Positions 9,252-15,656 of a stretch of DNA of 64,000 nt are shown piece by piece. Source of the stretch: Sphingomonas beigongshangi (GTDB lineage Bacteria; Pseudomonadota; Alphaproteobacteria; Sphingomonadales; Sphingomonadaceae); NCBI RefSeq assembly GCF_016820445.1, contig NZ_JADHDT010000002.1, forward strand, positions 372,001 to 436,000. The letters run 5' to 3'. Under the pieces are notes generated by a model. The model made no database searches. It was not told the origin of the DNA and saw only the letters and a list, made by a program, of their open reading frames with translations. Each line of letters opens with the position of its first letter. The first letter of the stretch is position 1. The position numbers were made by a program, and so were the translations under genes.

Positions 9252-9743
9252 TCAGCCCTTGCGGCTCGCCTCGAACAGGAACCAGGCGCGCTCTTCCGCC
9301 TGGTCGGTCCATTCGTCGACGATGCCGCTGGTGGCATTGTCCTTCGCATCCTCGGCGGCGTCCTTCACCGCGCGGAACGCCTCGACCAGCTTCAGATTGT
9401 CGTCGCGCAATTCCGCGAGCATCGCGTGCGCGTCGACGAAATCCTTGTCGTTGTCGGCGATCGTCTGACGGCGGCTGATGTCGCCGATCGACCGCAGGGT
9501 CGTGTTGCCGATCTTGCGAACCCGCTCGGCGATCGCGTCGGTGACGCCGAGGATCTGCGCCGCCTGATCGTCGAGCAGCAGGTGATAGTCGCGGAAATGC
9601 GGGCCCGAGACGTGCCAGTGGAAATTCTTGGTCTTCAGGTAGAGCGCGAAACAATCGGCGAGCGCGGTATTGAGCGCGTCGGCGACGGATCGCGTGTTGC
9701 TGAGGTCGGTCGGCGTGCGCAGCGCCGGATCGGTATCGGCCAT
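9252..9743 (-). CDS. dps: DNA starvation/stationary-phase protection protein Dps
   Basis: Ferritin-like dodecameric protein that oxidises iron and shields DNA. The 163-aa protein has the Dps pattern: LKTKNFHWHVSGPHFRDYHLLLDDQAAQI holds the ferroxidase His and Asp residues, and ATSGIVDEWTDQAEERAWFLFE forms the last helix. The ATG at 9743 has GGGAG upstream; an in-frame TTG one codon earlier is unlikely. The N-terminus is short and only mildly polar, so strong DNA binding through a Lys-rich tail is not expected. A perfect 17-bp palindrome lies 30 bp before the start. Confidence 0.95.
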   Translation of the reverse strand: MADTDPALRTPTDLSNTRSVADALNTALADCFALYLKTKNFHWHVSGPHFRDYHLLLDDQAAQILGVTDAIAERVRKIGNTTLRSIGDISRRQTIADNDKDFVDAHAMLAELRDDNLKLVEAFRAVKDAAEDAKDNATSGIVDEWTDQAEERAWFLFEASRKG

Positions 9744-9772
9744 CAAGGGTCTCCCGAGACTGGGGTTTTAAA

Positions 9773-9789
9773 ATCGTTGCGGCAACGAT
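9773..9789. promoter_or_regulatory. 17-bp palindrome upstream of dps, operator candidate
   Basis: ATCGTTGC, a central G, then GCAACGAT: two perfect 8-base arms. On the dps strand an AT-rich TTTAAA follows directly, so the palindrome would fill the spacer between a -35 and a -10. It is a good candidate site for a redox or metal-responsive repressor, not identified. Confidence 0.5.
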
Positions 9790-9850
9790 CCGATGGCCCG
9801 ATGGCTCCCTTTGGGTCGAGGGAGAATTCCCGTCCTGTCTGATCGACGCG

Positions 9851-10417
9851 TCAGATCAGGCGAAGCGCGCTGAGTGCCAGCCAGGCCGCGGCGCCCAGGA
9901 AGGCCACGGCGGCGATGCGGCGGAACAACTGCTGCGGCAGCGCCTGCCACGCCGCCTCGCCGAGTGTCGCGGCGGCGGCAAGCGGCACGACCCCGCCGAT
10001 GGTGGCGCCGATCGTCGCAAACAGCGGCTCGCCTGCGCGCGCCGCCAGCGCGAGGATGACGAACTGGACGCCGTCGCCGAAGGCGAGGATGAACAGTCCG
10101 GCCAGGCTGGTGCCGAAGGCGCCGAGCCGCCACCGTTCGAGCCGGTCGGGCGCCTTGGCGACGAACAGCATCCCGGCACCCTGCAGTGCCAGCGCGAGCG
10201 CCACGAACAGCGCACGCGCCTCCGGCGTCAGCCTCGGGGCGAGCAGCGCGCCAAGCGTCGCGGCTATGCCCGACGCGACAGCCAGCGCCACCAGGCTCGC
10301 GACGATGACGGCGCCGGCGCGTGCGTGGCGGTCGGCAAGGATCGCCGCGAGTCGTGCGGGCCGGTCGCCGATCTGGCCGAGGGCCGCCGCGAGCAGCGCC
10401 GCCATCAATGCGTCCAT
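9851..10417 (-). CDS. TMEM165/GDT1-like membrane protein with altered metal motif
   Basis: A 188-aa polytopic membrane protein with about six hydrophobic segments arranged as two repeats, the layout of the GDT1/UPF0016 cation transporters. The first repeat has GQIGDRPARLAAILA (Gln15 to Pro20) where the family has Glu-x-Gly-Asp-Lys/Arg-Thr. The second has AFGDGVQFVI where Glu-x-Gly-Asp is expected. Both motif Glu residues are therefore missing. The start lies 7 bases after the 109-aa gene stop, so the pair forms an operon. Manganese or calcium transport is the family role; activity here is uncertain. Confidence 0.65.
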   Translation of the reverse strand: MDALMAALLAAALGQIGDRPARLAAILADRHARAGAVIVASLVALAVASGIAATLGALLAPRLTPEARALFVALALALQGAGMLFVAKAPDRLERWRLGAFGTSLAGLFILAFGDGVQFVILALAARAGEPLFATIGATIGGVVPLAAAATLGEAAWQALPQQLFRRIAAVAFLGAAAWLALSALRLI

Positions 10418-10424
10418 GCGCCGA

Positions 10425-10754
10425 TCAGTGCGCCAGGCGGACCGAGCAGGCTGCGGCAAAGGCGTCGCAGGCGGCGAGGTCCTGTCGCTCGCACGCGACC
10501 GCATCGCCGAGGATGGCCAGCCAGCCATGCACCAGCGCGCCATGTTCGCCGCGCGCGAGCGCCGAATCGAGGAAATGCGCGACCGTCACCGCCGGGGCCA
10601 GACCGTTGCGATGCGCGATCAGCCGGATCGCGTCCACGTCACGCGCCAGTTCGCATGCCGCGCTGCGCGATGCCCGATCGTCGAGCGCCGCGATTCGCGC
10701 CGCGAGATCCGCCCTGACCGCGGCGAGATGCGACGCCTCCATAGTGCCTGCCAT
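10425..10754 (-). CDS. Hypothetical helical protein upstream of the GDT1-like gene
   Basis: I do not recognise this 109-aa protein. It is Ala-rich, mostly helical and soluble, with conserved-looking His and Asp residues (LIAHRNGLAP, VAHFLDSALARGEHGALVHGWLAILGDAV) and four Cys. The ATG at 10754 has GGGGGTGG upstream at good spacing; a second ATG at 10742 is possible. Tight coupling to the GDT1-like gene suggests a joint role, which is inference. Confidence 0.6.
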   Translation of the reverse strand: MAGTMEASHLAAVRADLAARIAALDDRASRSAACELARDVDAIRLIAHRNGLAPAVTVAHFLDSALARGEHGALVHGWLAILGDAVACERQDLAACDAFAAACSVRLAH

Positions 10755-10948
10755 GATCCACCCCCTGCTTCGTCTATCCTTGTGGGTGCATGGTCGCACG
10801 ACGGTAGTAACCTCATGGTTAAGCGACCGTGCCCTTGTCGCCGCGTGTCGCCGCGGTTGACTTTGGCGCCGCTATCCGCCATGCGCCGCGGCTGATCGAG
10901 CGGTGGCGTCCGTGCCGCCGCTCTTATGCGTTTTCAGGAATACAGGCC

Positions 10949-11116
10949 ATGGCCAAGCCGACTACCGTCAAGATCAAGCTCGTCAGCTCCGCCGACACCG
11001 GCTTCTTCTACGTCACGAAGAAGAACCCGCGCACCAAGACCGAGAAGCTGAGCTTCAACAAGTATGATCCCGTCGTGCGCAAGCACGTCGAGTTCAAGGA
11101 AGCCAAGATCAAGTAA
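10949..11116 (+). CDS. rpmG: 50S ribosomal protein L33
   Basis: Small protein of the large ribosomal subunit near the E site. The 55-aa product [20 protein letters not shown]...EAKIK matches the Cys-free form of L33, with the conserved [15 protein letters not shown] core. Lack of zinc-binding Cys pairs means it is zinc-independent. It is transcribed alone, with a 194-bp upstream region and a strong hairpin downstream. A TTGACT at 10857 is too close to GCTATCC to be a standard promoter. Confidence 0.97.
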   Translation: MAKPTTVKIKLVSSADTGFFYVTKKNPRTKTEKLSFNKYDPVVRKHVEFKEAKIK

Positions 11117-11158
11117 GCGCGTCGCGGGCGGTCCACCGCCCTCGCCGACGTGTCGGAT

Positions 11159-11203
11159 CGACGAAAGCCGCCGGTGCCGTGTTGGTGCCGGCGGCTTTCG
11201 TCG
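11159..11203 (+). terminator. Long perfect hairpin after rpmG
   Basis: Sixteen perfectly paired bases (11159-11174 with 11188-11203) around a 13-base loop. The arms contain AAAG/CTTT, so the T-run is part of the stem. It probably ends rpmG transcription and could stop transcription from either side. Confidence 0.7.
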
Positions 11204-11258
11204 TGATGTCGACCATGCGGGCCGCAGGCGCGTTACGCGCCGTCTGCTTCCGGCTAGG

Positions 11259-11389
11259 GTGCGATCCAGCAAAGCTGGATCAGCGCGGTACCGGCCCCAC
11301 CCCCGCCCGGCCGGCTACACAGCGTATCCTGGATGAGCGGCCGGTGGGGTGAAAGCCGGCACCACTTCCACGCACGTGAATCAGACTCT
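11259..11389. repeat. Dyad-symmetric interspersed repeat, copy A
   Basis: This 131-bp segment begins GTGCGATCCAGC and ends CACGTGAATCAGACTCT. It aligns over its full length with 13804-13931, including both ends. Internally it is an inverted repeat: ACCGGCCCCACC near the left pairs with GGTGGGGTGAAAGCCGG near the right, so it can fold into one long hairpin. It lies between rpmG and the glutaredoxin gene. No open frame or target duplication was seen. Confidence 0.75.
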
Positions 11390-11439
11390 GGCCGGAGGCG
11401 CGCGACCCGGACGCGGGCGCCGCATGAAGTGCGCTTTGC

Positions 11440-11584
11440 CTTAATTCGGTGCGGTTGCGGACAGGTTGCGTTCATCTTTTGCGGGCAAAGAGGGCTGCGG
11501 CGGCCGGAACGTCCGGTCGCCCTGTATCGCGTCACTACGGGCTGGGGGCGGCGGCTTCGATCGAGGCCGCCGCCCTTGGTTTTT
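11440..11584 (+). ncRNA. Candidate small RNA ending in an intrinsic terminator
   Basis: No protein gene precedes the strong terminator at 11546-11584 on this strand except rpmG, which has its own hairpin 340 bp earlier. The segment contains a further hairpin in which GCGGCCGG and CCGGTCGC pair (around 11500-11520) with one G-T wobble. The 5' end is a guess. It could be a free small RNA or the attenuated leader of the glutaredoxin-MauE gene, which starts 100 bp later. Confidence 0.35.
11546..11584 (+). terminator. Intrinsic terminator with T-tract, no obvious gene before it
   Basis: Stem GGGCGGCGGC (11546-11555) with GCCGCCGCCC (11566-11575); the loop TTCGATCGAG can pair further. TTGGTTTTT follows. 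This is one of the best terminator matches in the window, yet it ends no visible gene. Confidence 0.8.
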
Positions 11585-11683
11585 GGGCTGGTCGTCGCCG
11601 ATGTCCGATCGTGCCCGACCGCTGTTGGCAGCGGCGGGGCCGCCTCCCACATGGTCGGTGCCAGCGTCGCCAGGAGCCGATCC

Positions 11684-12427
11684 ATGTCACGAGCCTCACG
11701 CCCGAGTGCCGTCCTCTACAGGATGGTGATGCCCGGGCATGTCTGTCCGTTCGGCCTCAAGGCACTCGACTTGCTCCGGCGGCGGGGCTTCGCGGTCGAG
11801 GACCATTGGTTGACGACGCGGGCGGAAACCGACGCGTTCAAGGCCGCGCACGATGTCCGGACCACGCCGCAGGTGTTCATCGACGGCGCGCGGGTCGGCG
11901 GCTTCGACGATCTGCGGCGGTTCTTCGGCAAGCGGGTGGCCGATCCGAAGGCGACGACCTATCGGCCGGTCGTCGTCGTCTTCGTGATGACGGCGCTGAT
12001 GGCGCTCGCCGCCAGCACCGCCGCCTTCGGGACGCCGTGTACGATGCGGGCCGGCGAATGGTTCGTTTCGTTCAGCATGGCGGTGCTCGCGCTGCTCAAG
12101 CTGCAGGATGTCGAGCGGTTCTCGACCATGTTCCTCAACTACGACCTGCTCGCGCGCCGATGGGTGCCCTATGCCTATCTCTACCCCTATCTGGAGGGGC
12201 TGGCGGGCGTGCTGATGATCGCGGGGGCGGCGCGCTGGCTGTCGGTGCCGGTGGCGCTGGTGATCGGCGGCATCGGCGCGGTGTCCGTGATCAAGGCGGT
12301 CTATGTCGACGGTCGCGACCTCAAATGCGCCTGCGTCGGCGGCGACAGCAACGTGCCGCTCGGCGCGCTGTCGCTGACCGAGAATCTGATGATGGTGGCG
12401 ATGGCGATATGGATGCTGGTGCGCTGA
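11684..12427 (+). CDS. Monothiol glutaredoxin-MauE/DoxX-like membrane fusion protein
   Basis: A 247-aa fusion. Residues 1-85 form a glutaredoxin domain with the active site VCPFG (Cys21; Gly24 replaces the second Cys) and the cis-Pro motif TTPQVFIDGARVGGFDDL. Residues 95-247 are a four-helix MauE/DoxX-type membrane domain carrying a Cys in FGTPCTM and the pair LKCACVGG. The ATG at 11684 has AGGAG upstream; the open frame extends further but that part looks non-coding. Fusion suggests that reducing power is moved from the cytosolic thiol domain to membrane or periplasmic thiols. MauE helps disulfide formation in methylamine dehydrogenase, but no such enzyme is nearby. Confidence 0.85.
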   Translation: MSRASRPSAVLYRMVMPGHVCPFGLKALDLLRRRGFAVEDHWLTTRAETDAFKAAHDVRTTPQVFIDGARVGGFDDLRRFFGKRVADPKATTYRPVVVVFVMTALMALAASTAAFGTPCTMRAGEWFVSFSMAVLALLKLQDVERFSTMFLNYDLLARRWVPYAYLYPYLEGLAGVLMIAGAARWLSVPVALVIGGIGAVSVIKAVYVDGRDLKCACVGGDSNVPLGALSLTENLMMVAMAIWMLVR

Positions 12428-12462
12428 TGGCTCGGCGGGCGCCGGCCGGCGCGGCAGGACCA

Positions 12463-12825
12463 TCAGAGAAGCGCGTTCACCGCATCCATGAAGCGCATCA
12501 GGCTGATGGGTTTGGAGACATAGGCGGCGGCACCCGCGGCGCGGATGCGATCCTCGTCGTCGCGGCCGGCATAGGCGGTCACCGCCATGACGGGGATTTG
12601 GCGCAGCGCCTCGTCCGCCTTGAGTTCCAGGATCAGCTCGTAACCCGTGACGTGCGGCATCTGGATGTCCATGACGATCAGGTCGGGGGCGAAGTCGCGT
12701 GCGCGCGCCACCGCCTCGCGCCCGTCGCGCACCGGCTCGGCGGCAAACTGATGCGCGCGCAGCAGGTCGCAGAACAGCTTCAGGTTCAGCTCGTTGTCCT
12801 CGACAACGAGAATCCTTTTTGCCAC
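12463..12825 (-). CDS. divK: DivK-like single-domain response regulator
   Basis: Receiver-only regulator of 120 aa, cell-cycle type. Starting at the GTG at 12825 it reads MAKRILVVEDNELNLKLFCD, with phosphoacceptor Asp53 in DLIVMDIQMP and the conserved Lys in YVSKPISLMRFM. Asp53 is also the DivK position in Caulobacter, which supports this start. A GTG three codons upstream lies closer to the AAAGGA. In the family DivK relays the state of DivJ/PleC kinases to control CtrA. It is divergent from the DUF3572 gene, with 38 bp between starts. Confidence 0.85.
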   Translation of the reverse strand: MAKRILVVEDNELNLKLFCDLLRAHQFAAEPVRDGREAVARARDFAPDLIVMDIQMPHVTGYELILELKADEALRQIPVMAVTAYAGRDDEDRIRAAGAAAYVSKPISLMRFMDAVNALL

Positions 12826-12863
12826 CTCGCACACCGTCCTTTCCACTGAACACCGTGTAGGCA

Positions 12864-13136
12864 ATGCGCGCGTCCGACACAAACATCCCCGAACCCGCGA
12901 CGCTGGCGCTGCAGGCCTTGGTCTGGACGCTGGGCGACGGCGACCGTGCGGGACGTCTGCTGGCCGTCACCGGCCTCGATCCCGACGACCTGCGCGGCCG
13001 GGCGGGCGATCCGGCGGTCCTCGCCGCGACGCTGAATTTCCTCGAATCGCACGAGCCCGATCTCGTCGCCTGCGCGGCGGCGATCGGCGTGCCACCGGCG
13101 GCGCTGGTACGCGCACGCGAACAGCTGGAGACGTGA
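12864..13136 (+). CDS. DUF3572 family protein
   Basis: A 90-aa helical protein of unknown function, starting MRASDTNIPEPATLALQALV and containing the family core LDPDDLRGRAGDPAVLAATLNFLESHEPDL. Divergent pairing with divK is commonly seen in sphingomonads. Its stop codon overlaps the next ATG by one base (TGATG), so it is translationally coupled to the HAD-like gene. Confidence 0.85.
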   Translation: MRASDTNIPEPATLALQALVWTLGDGDRAGRLLAVTGLDPDDLRGRAGDPAVLAATLNFLESHEPDLVACAAAIGVPPAALVRAREQLET

Positions 13137-13777
13137 TGAAGCCGCTTCTGATCTGCGATTGCGACGAGGTGCTTTTGCACATGGTGCGGCATTTCGGCGT
13201 GTGGCTGCGCGAGTCGCATGACATCGCCTTCACCCCCGATGGTGCCGATTTCGCCAATTCCATGCGGCGCGCCGACGGCAGTGCCCCGACCCGCGAGGAG
13301 ATGTGGGGGCTGCTCGGCGGTTTCTTCCCCCGCGAGATGCACCGGCAGACGCTGGTGCCGCATGCCGCCGAGGCACTGGCGCGGCTGTCGCAGCAGGCAC
13401 AGATCGTCATCCTCACCAATCTGACCGACGATTGCCGTACCGCCCGCATCGACCAGCTCGCACAGTTCGGCATCGACCATCGCGTCGAATGCAACCAAGG
13501 CGGCAAGGGCGATCCGGTCGCGCGGCTGGTGGCCGAGCATGGCGATCCCGTCACCGTCTTCGTCGACGATCTGGCGGTGCACCACGAATCGGTCGCGCGG
13601 CATGCGCCGCAGGTCCATCGCCTGCACCTGATCGCGGAACCGGCAATGGCGCCAGCCGTGCCGCCAGCGCCACATGCGCATGCGCGGATCGACGACTGGC
13701 GCGAGGCGGCCGACTGGATCGCGGCGCGCTTCGCGGCGGGCGTGCCGGCGGCGCCGGTCTTGCCGGCCGAGGCCTGA
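13136..13777 (+). CDS. HAD-like hydrolase
   Basis: A 213-aa soluble protein with haloacid-dehalogenase features: motif I LICDCDEVLLHM (Asp-x-Asp), motif II VILTNLTDD and the acidic motif IV VFVDDLAVH. The region between them would be a small helical cap. The reaction is probably phosphate ester hydrolysis, but the substrate is unknown. The start codon overlaps the DUF3572 stop. The C-terminal 15 residues are Ala/Pro-rich. Repeat copy B follows 27 bp after the stop codon. Confidence 0.75.
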   Translation: MKPLLICDCDEVLLHMVRHFGVWLRESHDIAFTPDGADFANSMRRADGSAPTREEMWGLLGGFFPREMHRQTLVPHAAEALARLSQQAQIVILTNLTDDCRTARIDQLAQFGIDHRVECNQGGKGDPVARLVAEHGDPVTVFVDDLAVHHESVARHAPQVHRLHLIAEPAMAPAVPPAPHAHARIDDWREAADWIAARFAAGVPAAPVLPAEA

Positions 13778-13803
13778 TCCCGCTACGGGCGCAGCAATCT
13801 GGT

Positions 13804-13931
13804 GTGCGATCCAGCGAAGCTGGAGCGGTGCCGGCCCTCACCTCCACCCGGCCGCCACGCAGTGTATGCGGGGTGGGCGGTCGGGTGGGGGTGAGGGCCA
13901 GCACCGCTTCCACGCACGTGGATCAGACTTT
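13804..13931. repeat. Dyad-symmetric interspersed repeat, copy B
   Basis: This 128-bp segment aligns end to end with 11259-11389. It begins GTGCGATCCAGC and ends CACGTGGATCAGACTTT. The inner arms GGTGCCGGCCCTCACC and GGTGAGGGCCAGCACC are almost perfectly complementary. It ends 15 bases before the RidA start, so it may form part of that leader. Confidence 0.75.
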
Positions 13932-13946
13932 AGCAAAGGACCCGTG

Positions 13947-14411
13947 ATGACCGACCGTATCGCCCGCAAGCTCGAGGAACTCGGCCTTTCGCTGCCGGAG
14001 GCCGCCGCGCCCGTCGCCGCCTACGTCCCTATCGTCGAGGCCGGCGGCATGCTGCATCTGTCGGGGCAGCTGCCGTTCAGGGACGGGCAGCTGATCACCG
14101 GCCGGCTGGGCGACGGCGTCTCGCTCGAGGACGGTCAGGCGGCGGCGCGGGCCTGCGGCCTGATGATCGTCGCACAGCTGAAGAAGTATCTGAACGGCGA
14201 TCTTTCGCGCGTGAAGCGGATCGTGAAGCTGGGGGTCTTCGTCAACTCGCATGCCGACTTCACCGACCAGCCGAAGGTCGCGAACGGCGCGTCGGAGCTG
14301 ATGGTCGCGCTGTTCGGCGACGAGGGTCGCCACGCGCGCAGCGCGGTCGGCGTGCCGGTCCTGCCCCTTGGTGCCGCAGTCGAGATCGACGCGATCGTGC
14401 AGCTGGGGTGA
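13947..14411 (+). CDS. RidA family protein
   Basis: A 154-aa member of the YjgF/YER057c/UK114 family, which removes reactive enamine/imine intermediates made by PLP enzymes. Visible family signatures are GGMLHLSGQLPFRDG near residue 35 and the late PLGAAVEIDAIVQLG. The typical catalytic Arg in a CRV context is not evident (SAVGVPVLPLGAAVEID), so it may belong to a subgroup without deaminase activity. AAAGGA precedes the ATG. The repeat copy B directly upstream may carry or disturb its promoter. Confidence 0.88.
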   Translation: MTDRIARKLEELGLSLPEAAAPVAAYVPIVEAGGMLHLSGQLPFRDGQLITGRLGDGVSLEDGQAAARACGLMIVAQLKKYLNGDLSRVKRIVKLGVFVNSHADFTDQPKVANGASELMVALFGDEGRHARSAVGVPVLPLGAAVEIDAIVQLG

Positions 14412-14519
14412 CGCTCGGGCGTCGCGGGTTGTGCTGCGACGGTCAAAGCGTGGGGAGCGCTGGAATGCCTTCCCCACGACCCTATATCGGCACGCGATGA
14501 ATCCGAGCCCCTTCGCCGC

Positions 14520-15656
14520 ATGACCGACCTCGTCGCGCGCCTCGCCGACGGCGTCCGTTCCATTCCCGCTGCGCAATGGGATGCCTGCGCGGGCACGGCC
14601 AATCCGTTCGTCAGCCATGCCTTCCTCTTCGCGCTCGAGGATTCGGGCAGCGTCGGCGGGCGCTCGGGGTGGCAGCCGATCCCGATCGTCGTCGACGGCG
14701 CCGACGGTCTGCCCGCCGCGATCGCGCCGGCCTATGCCAAGGCGCACAGCCAGGGCGAATATGTCTTCGACCATGCCTGGGCCGATGCGTGGGAACGCGC
14801 GGGCGGTAGCTATTACCCCAAGCTTCAGGTCGCCGCGCCGTTCAGCCCGGTGCCGGGGCCTCGGCTGCTGCTGCGCGATCCGGCGGCGGCACCGGCGTTG
14901 ATCGCCGCGCTGGAGGCGGTCACCGACCGGCACGACCTGTCGTCCGCGCATGCCACCTTCGTCGCGCCCGATCAGATCCCGCTGTTCGAACAGGCGGGCT
15001 GGCTCGTGCGCGAGGGAACGCAGTTCCATTGGGCGAACCAGGGCTACGCCAGCTTCGACGAGTTCCTCGATGCGCTCGCCAGCCGAAAGCGGAAGGCGAT
15101 TCGCAAGGAACGTGCGGCGGCGGTGCAGGGGCTGACGATCCGCCATCTTTCCGGGGCGGCGATACAGCCGGCGCATTGGGATGCCTTCTGGGCTTTCTAT
15201 CAGGACACCGGCAGCCGCAAATGGGGGCAACCCTATCTCACCCGCGCCTTCTTCGACCTGCTCGGCGCGACGATGGGGGACAAGGTGCTGCTGATCCTCG
15301 CGGAGCGTGACGGCGTGCCGATCGCCGGGGCGCTCAACCTGATCGGCGCCGATACGCTCTACGGCCGATATTGGGGGTGCACGCAGGAGGTGCCGTTCCT
15401 CCACTTCGAACTCTGCTATTATCAGGCGATCGATGCCGCGATCGCGCGCGGCCTGCGCACGGTCGAGGCCGGGGCACAGGGCGAGCACAAGCTCGCGCGC
15501 GGCTATGTCCCCGTGCCGACCTGGTCGGCGCATTACATCCCCGATGCGGGCTTTCGCCGTGCCGTGTCCGACTTCCTGGTGCGCGAACGTGCCGCGGTCG
15601 AGAGCGACCAGGCCTATCTGGCGGAGCTGGCGCCGTTCAGGCGCGCGGCAGAATAG
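14520..15656 (+). CDS. FemAB-like (DUF482) GNAT-fold acyltransferase
   Basis: A 378-aa soluble protein of the PF04339 family with two tandem GNAT-like folds. Family markers are NPFVSHAFLFALEDSGSVG, YAKAHSQGEYVFDHAWADAWERAGGSYYPKLQVA, SRKRKAIRKER and the C-terminal EAGAQGEHKLARGYVPVPTWSAHYI. These proteins are proposed to act in peptidoglycan or aminoacyl transfer, with no firm substrate. Its last 20 bases overlap the 3' end of the convergent membrane gene. Confidence 0.88.
   Translation: MTDLVARLADGVRSIPAAQWDACAGTANPFVSHAFLFALEDSGSVGGRSGWQPIPIVVDGADGLPAAIAPAYAKAHSQGEYVFDHAWADAWERAGGSYYPKLQVAAPFSPVPGPRLLLRDPAAAPALIAALEAVTDRHDLSSAHATFVAPDQIPLFEQAGWLVREGTQFHWANQGYASFDEFLDALASRKRKAIRKERAAAVQGLTIRHLSGAAIQPAHWDAFWAFYQDTGSRKWGQPYLTRAFFDLLGATMGDKVLLILAERDGVPIAGALNLIGADTLYGRYWGCTQEVPFLHFELCYYQAIDAAIARGLRTVEAGAQGEHKLARGYVPVPTWSAHYIPDAGFRRAVSDFLVRERAAVESDQAYLAELAPFRRAAE

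Noticed and set aside
10857..10877. TTGACT with GCTATCC as the rpmG promoter
   Set aside because: The two elements are only about 9 bp apart, too close for sigma-70 binding.
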